NCBI RefSeq assembly: GCF_002968575.1
Contig: NZ_PVBM01000022.1
Span: forward strand, 1-64,000
DNA length: 64,000 nt
DNA from: Neorhizobium huautlense
GTDB taxonomy: Bacteria; Pseudomonadota; Alphaproteobacteria; Rhizobiales; Rhizobiaceae
Direction of reading: 5' to 3'
Position numbers and translations under genes: made by a program. This document shows, piece by piece, positions 1-9,123 of this stretch (position 1 is the first letter of the stretch; every line of letters begins with the position of its first letter). Under the pieces are notes generated by a model that had not been told where the DNA came from, did not search any database, and worked only from the letters and a program-made list of their open reading frames with translations.

Positions 1-59
1 GCTCACCCGAGACCCGCTGTCTCCTCCCAAAATCTCCATCCGTCCAACTGTCCTTATGC

Positions 60-884
60 ATGGGAATAAGGACAGGGTCTGAACTGTTTTACTCAATATT
101 CACAGGCGGTCTCGCTCGGACGGATACCCTAAAAGAGCTGAAAGCTCATCCTGAAAATTTTTACATCATTCACTACTCCTGCCAGAGCCTATATGACGAC
201 AACGAGGCACTCTCCCCTCGGATAACTTCGATTGCGATTGCTCATTTCAGTACAGAGCAGACCGTAAGCTTCTCAACACATTCGGTTGCGGAGGAGTTGC
301 ACATCAACCGCGAGGCAGTGCGCGACCAATTCGACAAAGTCGAGCGCGAGCTTCTGCGAGGCTTTTATGCGTTCGTTAGAGATCGCAGAGATAAATTTTG
401 GGTCCATTGGAACATGCGAAATCTAACGTACGGTTTCGAGCACCTCGAACACCGTTATCGGGTGCTGGGTGGACGAGACGCGCCTGTTATACCCGTGGAG
501 CGTCGACTTAATCTCAACGACCTTCTCGCAGACAGGTACGGGGGCGACTACGCTAAACACCCGAAACTCCGATCCTTAATGGAAATGAACGGTGGAATTC
601 ATAGACACGTTCTGAGCGGGGAAGAAGAGGTAAGTGCCTTCCAGAACAATGAGTTCATCCGAATGCATAATTCGACGCTCAGCAAGGTCGGGTTCTTACA
701 CTCTGTAATGCGCAAGATGATAAACGGTACACTGCATACTGCCTCGCGAGGCTACGGTGTAGCCTTGGACAGGTTATTCGAAAGCAGGTGGGCCAAGGCT
801 GTGGGACTTTTGGCAACAGTATTAGGCTTTGGGACGGGTGCTTGGCAGACATATCTGTGGCTAGTAGAGATGGCCAGCAGCTAA
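60..884 (+). CDS. Hypothetical protein with C-terminal membrane anchor
   Basis: I do not recognise the family. From the ATG at 60 the protein is 274 aa, mostly hydrophilic and mixed-charge, with one hydrophobic segment at about residues 247-269 (LLATVLGFGTGAW), suggesting a cytoplasmic domain anchored by a C-terminal helix. The start is not secure: there is no clear ribosome binding site before the ATG, and the frame stays open leftward to base 1, so the gene may begin outside the window. Codon use and base composition are clearly more AT-rich than the xyl genes and everything further right, like an acquired segment. It points toward the convergent DUF3644 gene 40 bp away. A role in defence or stress is only a guess from that neighbour. 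Confidence 0.55.
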   Translation: MGIRTGSELFYSIFTGGLARTDTLKELKAHPENFYIIHYSCQSLYDDNEALSPRITSIAIAHFSTEQTVSFSTHSVAEELHINREAVRDQFDKVERELLRGFYAFVRDRRDKFWVHWNMRNLTYGFEHLEHRYRVLGGRDAPVIPVERRLNLNDLLADRYGGDYAKHPKLRSLMEMNGGIHRHVLSGEEEVSAFQNNEFIRMHNSTLSKVGFLHSVMRKMINGTLHTASRGYGVALDRLFESRWAKAVGLLATVLGFGTGAWQTYLWLVEMASS

Positions 885-924
885 AAATGCGGAATTGTCC
901 TCATTGCATTGTGCTGCCGTAAGT

Positions 925-2130
925 TCAATCGGCTACATCTTGGTAATCTGATGCGTGCTCTTGGCAATGGGCGCGAACACGCTGGAGCCAATTCTCGTAC
1001 CAGACCCACATCCCTTTGTATTCGCCGTCACGCCCGAAGTTACTAGCGGGATTTTTCGCATCCAGGGCCTGCCACAAAGCCGTGTGACTTCCCTGTTTGA
1101 ACTTCGGATACCCTTCCGCCTGCATGATTTCGATGATCTGCTTGCCGAGATACCGTTTTTTCTCGACCTCCTTGAGCAGCACCCGGTTTATCTCAGCAGC
1201 TTCTTCAGACCCTGGCTTGACGAACTCAACCGCCAGGTCGGCGGCGGACTTTCTGTTGGCAAGCTTCGGTACGAAAACTACACGGTATGCGAAATCCGGG
1301 TCGGTCAGCTGTTCGTCTGAAAGGCCTTTATGAAACTCTTCCATCAGCGTCTCGATGTGGGCCGGAAGGGAACTAGCCTTCTTCAGGATCGAGCGCTGGT
1401 CAGAACTGAACGTGACGAATTGCAGGGCAATGGGAAGGCGACGTTCTAGACCGTACTGGCCACCGAACAGCTTTTTGATCGCTTCATTGAAGTTGATGCA
1501 GCAGGCCTGCATCTTCGCACTGACCGCGTCGTCGATCCGGCTGGTCATACGATGCTCAATCTCGTGCCGGATGAGTATCAGGAATTCCAGGTTTCTCAGG
1601 GCACCGGCTGGAATTGGGCATTTCGCATGCTTGAGGCACATGCCTAGTTCCCAATAGCAGTCCTCTCCTGACGCCGTTTTTTTGACAGTGCCGTCAGGAT
1701 TCCTATAGCGGTAGTCGATGCCTTCACGTCGATAGAAGGCATGCATCAGGTACGTCCAGGCGATGACGCTGGTGACGATGAACAGTTCCGCTCGAAAGGT
1801 AAGCCCTGCGCCATTGAAGGTGTGAACGGCTGCGATCATTGCCTCACGAGCCTTGATCAGCAGCTCGTCACCGCGCACGCTCAAACCAGACGCCGGATCA
1901 ATGTCTGGCCAGGTGGCGAGAAAATCGCTCAAGTCGTCGTCGGTCGCGGGCTTAACAGACTTATGCTTGGCTTCCGTCCTGATCTCCGAAATGACACGAT
2001 GGTTCACCGACCGTGTCGGCCGCGTAAAGTACGCAAGGATTTCTTGATCGCTATATCCGCCCCTAGCCAGCATCGCCTTCACCAAGGCGATTTCCCATCT
2101 CTCAAGCGGCAGTCGCAGTTTCTTCGGCAA
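925..2130 (-). CDS. DUF3644 family protein with HEPN-type Rx4H motif
   Basis: Resembles the DUF3644 family, of unknown biochemical function but often found in accessory DNA. The N-terminus looks like a helix-turn-helix (about residues 12-51, ending RSVNHRVISEIR). Further on, the segment LILIRHEIEHRM carries an Arg-x4-His arrangement (R188, H193 counting from the chosen start), the pattern of catalytic HEPN RNases. A second small helical unit lies near the C-terminus (GKQIIEIMQAEGYPKFK). I chose the TTG at 2130 because AGGGGG lies six bases upstream and the protein then begins MPKKLRLPLERW; an upstream TTG at 2184 would add 18 residues without a good binding site. HEPN RNase activity is inferred from the motif only. 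Confidence 0.75.
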   Translation of the reverse strand: MPKKLRLPLERWEIALVKAMLARGGYSDQEILAYFTRPTRSVNHRVISEIRTEAKHKSVKPATDDDLSDFLATWPDIDPASGLSVRGDELLIKAREAMIAAVHTFNGAGLTFRAELFIVTSVIAWTYLMHAFYRREGIDYRYRNPDGTVKKTASGEDCYWELGMCLKHAKCPIPAGALRNLEFLILIRHEIEHRMTSRIDDAVSAKMQACCINFNEAIKKLFGGQYGLERRLPIALQFVTFSSDQRSILKKASSLPAHIETLMEEFHKGLSDEQLTDPDFAYRVVFVPKLANRKSAADLAVEFVKPGSEEAAEINRVLLKEVEKKRYLGKQIIEIMQAEGYPKFKQGSHTALWQALDAKNPASNFGRDGEYKGMWVWYENWLQRVRAHCQEHASDYQDVAD

Positions 2131-2315
2131 ATTGGTCCCCCTGATGAGTACCAAGATACGACTAGAAACGACATCGAGTCGCAACTTTTAATTTAGCTAT
2201 TGGATACATTGGCGATAAAAAAAGAGGGAGATCGACGGGGAGACATTGACCGCTTATCGCTCGGTAATCTGCCAGGGTTTAGGGTGCGTCAGGGCGCATT
2301 TGATAGCGGGACATC

Positions 2316-3014
2316 GTGTTGAAACTTAATCGAACTGACAGCGTCGCCTTCTTTGGCGACCCGCATGGCAACTTCCGTCCTGTGCGCGAATTGATACGGA
2401 AGGTTCACCCGGCCTACTCAATTTTCCTTGGTGACTTCGACCTTGACCGGCCCCTAGATATTGAACTGGCGGACCTGACGTTGGTCGGTTCGAGCATCTT
2501 TTTCATCCATGGTAATCACGACGCCGACCGGGAAAGTTGGCACGACTTCGTTTTTGAATCCGGTCTCTCGAACAGCAACCTTGCCGGTCGTGTCGTTGAA
2601 CTGGACGGCGTTCGGGTTGCGGGCTTGGGCGGTGTATTTCACGCCGACGTCTGGCATCCTCAGAACGCTGGCGGCATCCCCAAGTTCAATACACGTAGCG
2701 AGTATGTCAGCGCCCATTCAAGATCGACGTGGCGTGATGGGCTGCCCCTGCGTCATCGGTCGACGATATTCCCTGAGGACTTCAACGCCCTGGCCGCGCT
2801 CGAAGCAGACTTACTGATCACGCATGAATCGCCATCATCCCATCGCTACGGGCATTCCGAAATCGACGACCTTGCGGAGGTGTTGGGCGTAAAGACCATC
2901 GTACATGGTCACCTTCATCAGGACTATCGCGCTACGCTTCCCAACGGCATCAAAGTGATTGGTTTGCCGAAAGCTGGCGTTCTCGTCACTTCATTCTCGG
3001 AGCTGATTGAATAG
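2316..3014 (+). CDS. Calcineurin-like metallophosphoesterase
   Basis: A 232-aa single-domain metallophosphoesterase. The metal-binding signatures are in order: FFGDPHGNF near the N-terminus (DxH-type block), FLGDFDLDRP, IHGNHDAD (GNHD block), LITHESPSSHR and finally VHGHLHQDYR (GHxH block). Such enzymes hydrolyse phosphomono- or diesters using two divalent metals; the substrate cannot be told. The start is a GTG at 2316 followed directly by TTG; the ribosome binding site is weak. It lies divergent from the DUF3644 gene, with 185 bp between their starts, and is the last gene before the tRNA, so it shares the putative island segment. It could act with DUF3644 or be independent cargo. Confidence 0.8.
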   Translation: MLKLNRTDSVAFFGDPHGNFRPVRELIRKVHPAYSIFLGDFDLDRPLDIELADLTLVGSSIFFIHGNHDADRESWHDFVFESGLSNSNLAGRVVELDGVRVAGLGGVFHADVWHPQNAGGIPKFNTRSEYVSAHSRSTWRDGLPLRHRSTIFPEDFNALAALEADLLITHESPSSHRYGHSEIDDLAEVLGVKTIVHGHLHQDYRATLPNGIKVIGLPKAGVLVTSFSELIE

Positions 3015-3256
3015 GCCTTCCGGCCGCCTCGCGTTCGCAATTCGATCACGGCCCAAATCAGACCCTCCGCCGCAGGTTGATATCGCCCAGCCGATCAGTC
3101 GGCGAAGAATCCCCTATGTCCATGGTCCAGAAACATGAATTTAGAAGTGGGCCAAAACTATCGGATCGGATCGCCCACAGCAGCCGTCATAGCGACGAAC
3201 CAAGGGAGCGCAATCAGCAGCGCAGACCCCGAGCGGGTGTAACCGCTTGAAAATAT
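3015..3256. other. Non-coding junction between putative island and tRNA 3' end
   Basis: About 240 bp separate the metallophosphoesterase from the tRNA. I see no credible reading frame, no integrase fragment that I can recognise and no repeat of the tRNA 3' end within the window. It is where an attachment site would be expected. Confidence 0.4.
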
Positions 3257-3333
3257 TGGCGCACCCGACAGGATTCGAACCTGTGACCTTTGGAATCGGA
3301 ATCCAACACTCTATCCAGCTGAGCTACGGGTGC
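3257..3333 (-). tRNA. tRNA-Arg (anticodon CCG)
   Basis: A complete cloverleaf reads on the minus strand. The acceptor stem pairs GCACCCG (3333-3327) with CGGGTGC, followed by discriminator G and an encoded CCA at 3259-3257. The D-arm contains AGCTGGATA, the anticodon stem TTGGA/TCCAA encloses the loop TTCCGAT, giving anticodon CCG (codon CGG), and the T-arm carries the invariant GGTTCGAATCC. Its 3' end faces the AT-richer DNA at 1-3256, the orientation in which tyrosine-recombinase islands insert. Confidence 0.97.
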
Positions 3334-3436
3334 TAACCGTGAGGCGATGACTCGCCCTGTCCGATGGCAGGTTCTTAACCCAGGATCTTCGCCGCATCAA
3401 TCGCCAATTTCAACGGATGTCGATTTCGGCGGAATA

Positions 3437-3468
3437 GGCGGAACCGGAGGAGAGTTTCCGGTTCCGCC
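3437..3468 (-). terminator. Hairpin downstream of xylG, possible terminator
   Basis: A perfect 12-bp stem (GGCGGAACCGGA at 3437-3448, with its complement at 3457-3468) and an 8-base loop lies 60 bp downstream of xylG. There is no clear T-run on either strand, so it may be a weak or factor-dependent terminator, or an mRNA 3'-end stabiliser for the xyl operon. Confidence 0.45.
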
Positions 3469-3529
3469 TTGCCGCGCCTCTCCACGGCGGCGGACCGGGA
3501 AAGGCGGGCAGGCAATGGATTGACGCAAA

Positions 3530-4315
<786 letters not shown>

Positions 4316-4330
4316 GATGAAAACTCCTAT

Positions 4331-5656
4331 TTACTTGGCTCTGGCGCGATAGACGGTGTCGAGCCATACGGCGACGACGAGCACCATGCCCACGACGATG
4401 CGCTGGAAGGGCGTGTCGATGCCGAGCAGCACCATGCCGGACTGAAGGGACTGCATGACGAGCGCCCCCAGCATTGCGCCGGCGATCGATCCCATGCCGC
4501 CGGCAAGCGACGTGCCGCCGATGACCGCCGCGGCGATGGTATAAAGCTCGTCGAGTTCACCCTGCGCATTGGTCGCAGCGTTGAGGCGGGCGGTTGAGAT
4601 CGCCGCGGCGATGGCGCAGAGCACGCCCATCAGCGCGAAGATCTTGACCGTCACCCAGCGCGTCTTGATGCCGGCGAGTTCTGCCGCTTCAGGATTGCCG
4701 CCGATCGCAAAGACATAACGGCCGAAGCGGAGCCTGGTGGCGATGAAGGTCATGACGATACCGACGGCGATCGCCATCAGAACCGGCACCGCAATGCCTT
4801 GCGAAATGAACAGTCCGCCTTCCGGCCAGGCAATGTTGTTTGCTTCGGCGTAGCGGCGGGCGATATTGATCGGCCAGTAATAGTTATTGGCGATATAGAC
4901 CGCTCCGAGCACGATGGCGCAGCCGAGCGCGACCAGCACGTATTCGGCCCATACCGGCCGGCGGGGGAAGTGGAAGCGCTTGCGCTGATGCCTTGCATTG
5001 ATGATCGCCGCGACGATCGCAAGACAGGCCAGCAAGCCGACGACCCAGCTCCAGGTGGCGCCGATAGACCCTTCCGTGCCACCACCCATCAGGCGGAAAT
5101 TTGCATCCATCGGGGCAACTGTCTGGCCGCTCGTGACGAACCAGGTGGCACCGCGCCAGACAAGCAGACCGCCGAGCGTGACGATGAAGGAGGGGACGTT
5201 GAGGAAGGCGATGATGGCGCCGTGCAGCGTGCCGATCAGGCCGCCGATCAGCAGTCCGGCGCAGAGCGTGATCAGCCAGATGGCGGGATGATTGAATCCC
5301 AGCATTTCCGGCAGCAGCCGGGCCTGAAGCACGCCCATGATCATGCCGGTGAAGCCGAGGATGGAACCGACCGAAAGGTCGATATTGCGGGTCACGATGA
5401 CCAGCACCATGCCCGTTGCCATGACGGCGACGGAGGCGGTCTGTACCGAGAGGTTCCAGAGGTTTCGCGGCGTCAGGAAGAGGCCGCCCGTCAATATGTG
5501 GAAACCGACCCAGATGATCAGCAGCGCGCCGATCATGCCGAGCATGCGGGTGTCGATCTCGGTTGCGCGGAAGAAGCGCGACAGCAGGTTGCCCTCCGCC
5601 TGACCCGTCCCCCCCGATGTCGTCGATTTCGTTGTGGTTTGCATTGTATCGGCCAT
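4331..5656 (-). CDS. xylH: Xylose-type ABC transporter permease
   Basis: Inner-membrane permease of 441 aa for a CUT2 family sugar importer. It has the long XylH-type form rather than the ~320-aa RbsC form: an N-terminal tail with charged/polar residues, then about ten or more hydrophobic helices, including the typical block MVLVIVTRNIDLSVGSILG near residue 100 and the late EAAELAGI segment (EAA-like coupling region to the ATPase). An extra helical pair in the middle (around AEYVLVALGCAIVLGAVYIA) is characteristic of xylose permeases. It is preceded by a 180-bp gap after xylF that contains a strong hairpin, and precedes xylG by 15 bp. Membrane location and partner are clear; xylose specificity is an inference. 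Confidence 0.9.
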   Translation of the reverse strand: MADTMQTTTKSTTSGGTGQAEGNLLSRFFRATEIDTRMLGMIGALLIIWVGFHILTGGLFLTPRNLWNLSVQTASVAVMATGMVLVIVTRNIDLSVGSILGFTGMIMGVLQARLLPEMLGFNHPAIWLITLCAGLLIGGLIGTLHGAIIAFLNVPSFIVTLGGLLVWRGATWFVTSGQTVAPMDANFRLMGGGTEGSIGATWSWVVGLLACLAIVAAIINARHQRKRFHFPRRPVWAEYVLVALGCAIVLGAVYIANNYYWPINIARRYAEANNIAWPEGGLFISQGIAVPVLMAIAVGIVMTFIATRLRFGRYVFAIGGNPEAAELAGIKTRWVTVKIFALMGVLCAIAAAISTARLNAATNAQGELDELYTIAAAVIGGTSLAGGMGSIAGAMLGALVMQSLQSGMVLLGIDTPFQRIVVGMVLVVAVWLDTVYRARAK

Positions 5657-5777
5657 CTTTCGCCGTTCCCCACCTTTTTGAAGGCATTGCAGCCGGAAAT
5701 CACCGGCCGGTCAGCACCTCTCAATGGCGCTTTGCCGCTTCTCGCTTGTTCACGCGGCCGCGCATCTTACGCCGAAA

Positions 5778-5811
5778 GCCGACGCCGCGGCAGAAACGCT
5801 GCGGCGTCGGC
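5778..5811 (-). promoter_or_regulatory. Intercistronic hairpin between xylF and xylH
   Basis: An 11-bp perfect stem (GCCGACGCCGC at 5778-5788 with its complement at 5801-5811) lies just downstream of the binding-protein gene. Hairpins in this position commonly stabilise the upstream mRNA or partly terminate transcription, so that the binding protein is made in excess over the membrane components. That role is inferred by analogy. Confidence 0.5.
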
Positions 5812-5838
5812 ATGTTTATCGGCTGGATATGGCCATTC

Positions 5839-6879
5839 TTACTTGCAGGCTGCGACCGCGCCAGCCTTGACGCCCTGGCAGGCTTCAGCCTTGCTGATCC
5901 AGCCGGCCTTGATGACCACGTCGAGGTTGTCCTTGGTGATCGGCAGGGGCTTCAGGAAGACCGACTGCATCTTCTGCTTCTTCGGCCCGCCGTCGAAGGT
6001 CTGGACGTTCGGGATCTCGGTCATCTTCTTGCCGGAAGCGAGTGCGAGGGCGATTTCAGCAGCGGTCTTGCCGAGTTCGCGGCTGTCTTTCCAGACGGAA
6101 ACCGTCTGGGTGCCAAGGGCAACGCGGTTGAGCGCGGCCTTGTCGGCATCCTGGCCGGAGACCGGTACCGAGCCTGCCAGGCCCTGCGCGTCGAGTGCCG
6201 CAATCGCGCCGCCGGCAGTGCCGTCGTTCGATGCGACGACCGCGTCGACCTTGTTGTTGTTCTTGGTCAGGAACTGCTCCATGTTCTTCTGGGCATTCTC
6301 GGGCTTCCAGCCGTCCGTATAGGCTTCGCCGACATTCTTGATCTTGCCGGCGTCGACCGCTGCCTTCAGCACTTCCATCTGGCCGGCGAACAGGAAGTCC
6401 GCGTTCGGGTCGGAAGACGAGCCCTTGATGAAGACATAGTTGCCTTCCGGCTTCACCTTGAAGACGCCCTGCGCCTGCATGCGGCCGACTTCCTTGTTGT
6501 CGAAGGTGATGTAGAAGGCTTCAGGGTTTTCGATCAGGCGGTCGTAGCCGACAACCGGAATGCCTTCGGCCGTTGCCTTTTCGATCGCGGGCGCAATGGC
6601 GTCGCTGTCCTGGGCGAGCACGATCAGCGCGTTGGCGCCCTGCGAAATCAGTGATTCGACGTCGGTCAGCTGCTTGGCGGCGGAAGACTGGGCGTCAGCG
6701 GAAATGTACTTTGCACCGGCAGCTTCGAGCGCCTTCTTGATCGCGGCTTCGTCCGTCTTCCAGCGTTCTTCCTGGAAGTTCGACCAGGATACACCGACGA
6801 CGAGGTCGGCTGCCATGGCGGCGGTTTGCATGGAAACGAGGATGGCCGCGCCGGCCATCAGCTTTACAAAAGATCTCAT
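5839..6879 (-). CDS. xylF: Periplasmic xylose-type sugar-binding protein
   Basis: Periplasmic solute-binding protein of 346 aa of the ribose/xylose (peripla_BP_4) type. An N-terminal signal peptide (about residues 1-23, cleavage after AAMAA) is followed by the mature start [19 protein letters not shown], which is XylF-like. The conserved segments [27 protein letters not shown] and [12 protein letters not shown] are typical of the sugar-binding cleft. It is the first gene of the operon and its start lies 199 bp from the divergent ROK regulator, with a perfect palindrome between them. The 5'-proximal position and the hairpin after the gene fit higher expression than xylHG. Xylose is the best substrate guess. 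Confidence 0.9.
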   Translation of the reverse strand: MRSFVKLMAGAAILVSMQTAAMAADLVVGVSWSNFQEERWKTDEAAIKKALEAAGAKYISADAQSSAAKQLTDVESLISQGANALIVLAQDSDAIAPAIEKATAEGIPVVGYDRLIENPEAFYITFDNKEVGRMQAQGVFKVKPEGNYVFIKGSSSDPNADFLFAGQMEVLKAAVDAGKIKNVGEAYTDGWKPENAQKNMEQFLTKNNNKVDAVVASNDGTAGGAIAALDAQGLAGSVPVSGQDADKAALNRVALGTQTVSVWKDSRELGKTAAEIALALASGKKMTEIPNVQTFDGGPKKQKMQSVFLKPLPITKDNLDVVIKAGWISKAEACQGVKAGAVAACK

Positions 6880-6967
6880 AATGTCCTCCCGAGTGACGGC
6901 GGATGGGCCAAAAGCCTCCGTGCTCTCCCCCCGCCAGATTACCTGTCGGGCAAAGCCTCCGAGCTTT

Positions 6968-6986
6968 TTTCTCGACAGTCGAGAAA
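6968..6986. promoter_or_regulatory. Perfect 19-bp palindrome, candidate operator of the ROK regulator
   Basis: The intergenic region between xylF and the regulator contains TTTCTCGAC-A-GTCGAGAAA, a perfect 9-bp inverted repeat around one central base. It lies 89 bp from the xylF start and 93 bp from the regulator start. ROK repressors bind such dyads; here it could control both divergent promoters. Binding is inferred. Confidence 0.65.
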
Positions 6987-7078
6987 TTAGATGTCAGAGA
7001 TTCAAATGGCTGTCAATCGGCACTTGTGGAGGACAGGGCGCTGCCGTATCGACAGAGGCGAGGAGAACCCCGGAAGGC

Positions 7079-8311
7079 ATGCTGGCGAAATCGAGTACCG
7101 AACTGGTCCGGCAGCAGAACAGCGCACTCGTGCTGTCTGCATTGCGTCGCCATGGCCGTCTCGCCCACACCGAGATTTCCGAGGCGACGCGCCTTGCTTC
7201 GGCCACCATATCCGCCATCACGGCCGAGCTGGAGCGTGCAGGCGTCATCGAAAAGATCGAGCAGCAGGCGGCGACGGGCCGGGGGCGGCCGCGCGTGCTC
7301 TTCAGCCAGCGGCGCAATTGCGGCTACCTGATCATCGTCATTATTTCATCGGATTCCATTCAGTATTCCCTGGTGGATTATGCCGGCACGCTCCTCGACC
7401 GGTTTGCCGAGCCGCGTGGGGAGGGCGGTACTGCGGCCTTCATCGATTCCATTTCGGCAGCGCTGGCACGAGCGCTCGCCCGCTCGCGCATCGGTCCGAA
7501 CGAGGTCCTGCTGGTCTCGGTCAGCAGCAAGGGCCTGGCGCATGCGTCGGAACCTGTCCTTGTCTGGTCGCCGGTCTTCGGCGCCCAGCCGGTGGATTTC
7601 ACCGCGGTATTAAAGGGCGAGTGGCACGCGAAAGTCATCCTCAACAACGAGACCCTGCTCGTTGCCGGCGCGCTTCTGGAACGCGAGGAAAAAAAGGAGC
7701 GTGAAGGCGAACCGGTTCTTGCGGCGCTTTCGCTCGGCCACAGCATCGGCCTGGGGATCGGACGCCGCGGCACGGCGGCAGGGCCGGACATATCGGCTCC
7801 AAATTTCGGGCATATGCTGCATATCCCCAACGGAGCCCTCTGTCGCTGCGGAGCCCGTGGCTGCATCGAGGCCTATGCGGGCTTTTATGCCATCCTGCGC
7901 ACCGCGTTCGAAGTGCCGATCGATACCATTCCGGCCAAGTTCGTGCCGCTTGCCGAGATCGACAAGATCGCCGCGCAGGCCCGGCAGGGCAATCGCAGGG
8001 CGCAGCTCGCCTTCCGGCAGGCCGGCGTTGCGCTCGGAAACGGGCTTTCGCGCCTGCTCAGCCTGCATGGCCATATGCCGGTCTACATCACCGGGCCGGG
8101 AACGCGGCATCAGGATCTTCTGCAGGCAGGCATCGAAGAGGGGCTTTCCGAAGCGCAGGTGGTGCGGCTCGGGGGCATGCCGGCCCTGACGGTGGCGCCG
8201 GACGAGCCGTCGCTTGTCTTCGAAGGCCATCTCAATCTTGCTTTTTCGATCGTGGACCAGGATATCATTCTCTCAAGGCCGCATCCCCCTGTTCGCGCGG
8301 CAGGAGAATAA
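7079..8311 (+). CDS. ROK family transcriptional regulator (XylR/NagC-like)
   Basis: A 410-aa repressor of the ROK family. The N-terminal winged helix-turn-helix (about residues 10-70) includes LRRHGRLAHTEISEATRLASATISAITAEL (given here only as a landmark by its ends, LRRHG to ITAEL). The C-terminal part is a sugar-kinase-like domain with the ROK zinc-binding block CRCGARGCIEAYAG at about residue 260. I chose the ATG at 7079 because it is preceded by GAGGAG/GGAAGG and gives a normal family N-terminus; the frame is open further upstream without support. It is transcribed divergently from xylFHG, so it probably represses the transporter in the absence of the pentose. The effector is unknown. Confidence 0.88.
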   Translation: MLAKSSTELVRQQNSALVLSALRRHGRLAHTEISEATRLASATISAITAELERAGVIEKIEQQAATGRGRPRVLFSQRRNCGYLIIVIISSDSIQYSLVDYAGTLLDRFAEPRGEGGTAAFIDSISAALARALARSRIGPNEVLLVSVSSKGLAHASEPVLVWSPVFGAQPVDFTAVLKGEWHAKVILNNETLLVAGALLEREEKKEREGEPVLAALSLGHSIGLGIGRRGTAAGPDISAPNFGHMLHIPNGALCRCGARGCIEAYAGFYAILRTAFEVPIDTIPAKFVPLAEIDKIAAQARQGNRRAQLAFRQAGVALGNGLSRLLSLHGHMPVYITGPGTRHQDLLQAGIEEGLSEAQVVRLGGMPALTVAPDEPSLVFEGHLNLAFSIVDQDIILSRPHPPVRAAGE

Positions 8312-8314
8312 GAC

Positions 8315-8527
8315 ATGATCGATCCGAACCATCCGTTCTACGCACCGCTCTGGCGGCGGCTTCTGATTGTCGCCGTCTGCTTCGTCTGGGCGGGGTTCGA
8401 GCTTTATACCGGTGAGCCGTTCTGGGGGATCATTGTCGGCGCGGTGGGCGCCTATGCGACCTACAAGCTGTTTGTGGAAAAGCGCAGCATACCGGCAGAA
8501 AAGCCTTCGGAGGAGCCGAGGGACTGA
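8315..8527 (+). CDS. Small two-helix membrane protein
   Basis: A 70-aa protein starting three bases after the ROK regulator stop and therefore very probably co-transcribed with it. It has a short N-terminal cytoplasmic stretch (MIDPNHPFYAPLW), two hydrophobic helices (about residues 13-31 and 35-51) separated by the turn GEPFW, and a charged tail EKRSIPAEKPSEEPRD. Small proteins of this pattern occur widely in rhizobia as uncharacterised membrane proteins. No function can be assigned; coupling with the regulator may be only positional. Confidence 0.7.
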   Translation: MIDPNHPFYAPLWRRLLIVAVCFVWAGFELYTGEPFWGIIVGAVGAYATYKLFVEKRSIPAEKPSEEPRD

Positions 8528-8572
8528 CTTTGCCTATCCGCCGTCCCTCAAGGCCAGGTCGCCTGACGCAAG

Positions 8573-9046
8573 CTATCGCCAGGAAAGCCCCTTGATTGCC
8601 GTGTCGATCAGCAGGTTAGCCGTCTTCATGCGGATATCGGCATTGTCGCGAAATTCCGGCGCGATCCCATCGGGGTGGTTGGCCTTGGCGAACCGCCGCC
8701 GCTTTTCGGCAAGCGTCGCCTCCGTATCGGTGGCGGAAATTGCGAGTTCCTCTGCAATCTCTTCCTGTGTCAGGCGAAGCAGGTGAGGGGGGATCTGTGG
8801 TGCCGGCGAGCCTTCCGGCTCGAGCTCATGTAAGGCGGGCTCGATATCCGCCAGTTCAGGCAGGAATGCGAAATAGGCTTCCGTCCCGGTCGCGGCGTCG
8901 GTTGGGCCGTTGTCTGTCGGAACGACGAAACCGAGGCCGAGCCCCCTAATGCGGAAACCGGCATCCGTCTCTTCGGCGTCGTCCTCACCGCGTTCGTCCC
9001 TCAGCCGCGTCAGCACCGACTGAAAGACGGATTGCCCAAACAGCAT
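8573..9046 (-). CDS. Hypothetical protein with C-terminal J-domain-like HPD motif
   Basis: A 157-aa protein I cannot place in a named family. The N-terminal half is low in structure signals, with a glycine stretch RIRGLGLGF. The last 70 residues form two or three helices with a central KRRRFAKANHPDGIAPE block: basic helix, then HPD (H124-D126), then a following helix rich in Ala and Asn. This is the order of helix II, loop and helix III of DnaJ domains, and HPD is the Hsp70-activating tripeptide. It may therefore be a co-chaperone-like protein. It lacks the zinc and glycine-rich regions of real DnaJ. It lies in its own unit between the small membrane protein and the transglutaminase operon. 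Confidence 0.65.
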   Translation of the reverse strand: MLFGQSVFQSVLTRLRDERGEDDAEETDAGFRIRGLGLGFVVPTDNGPTDAATGTEAYFAFLPELADIEPALHELEPEGSPAPQIPPHLLRLTQEEIAEELAISATDTEATLAEKRRRFAKANHPDGIAPEFRDNADIRMKTANLLIDTAIKGLSWR

Positions 9047-9123
9047 GCCTCACCTCGTTTTTCGGAGCAGGAGCAGAGCATGCGGAGGTGGCGCCGGGCT
9101 TGCGGCGTGTTGAGAATGATCTC

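Noticed and set aside
10..60. Possible upstream extension of the first gene beyond base 60
   Set aside because: The frame has no stop up to the window edge, but the upstream peptide is not clearly coding; recorded as an uncertain start rather than a second gene.
3060..3180. Possible insertion-sequence remnant near the tRNA
   Set aside because: A few bases resemble transposon ends, but no inverted repeats or transposase reading frame can be supported.
4799..6322. Long open frames antisense to xylH and xylF
   Set aside because: Composition is typical of antisense frames and the minus-strand genes are clearly recognised transporter components.
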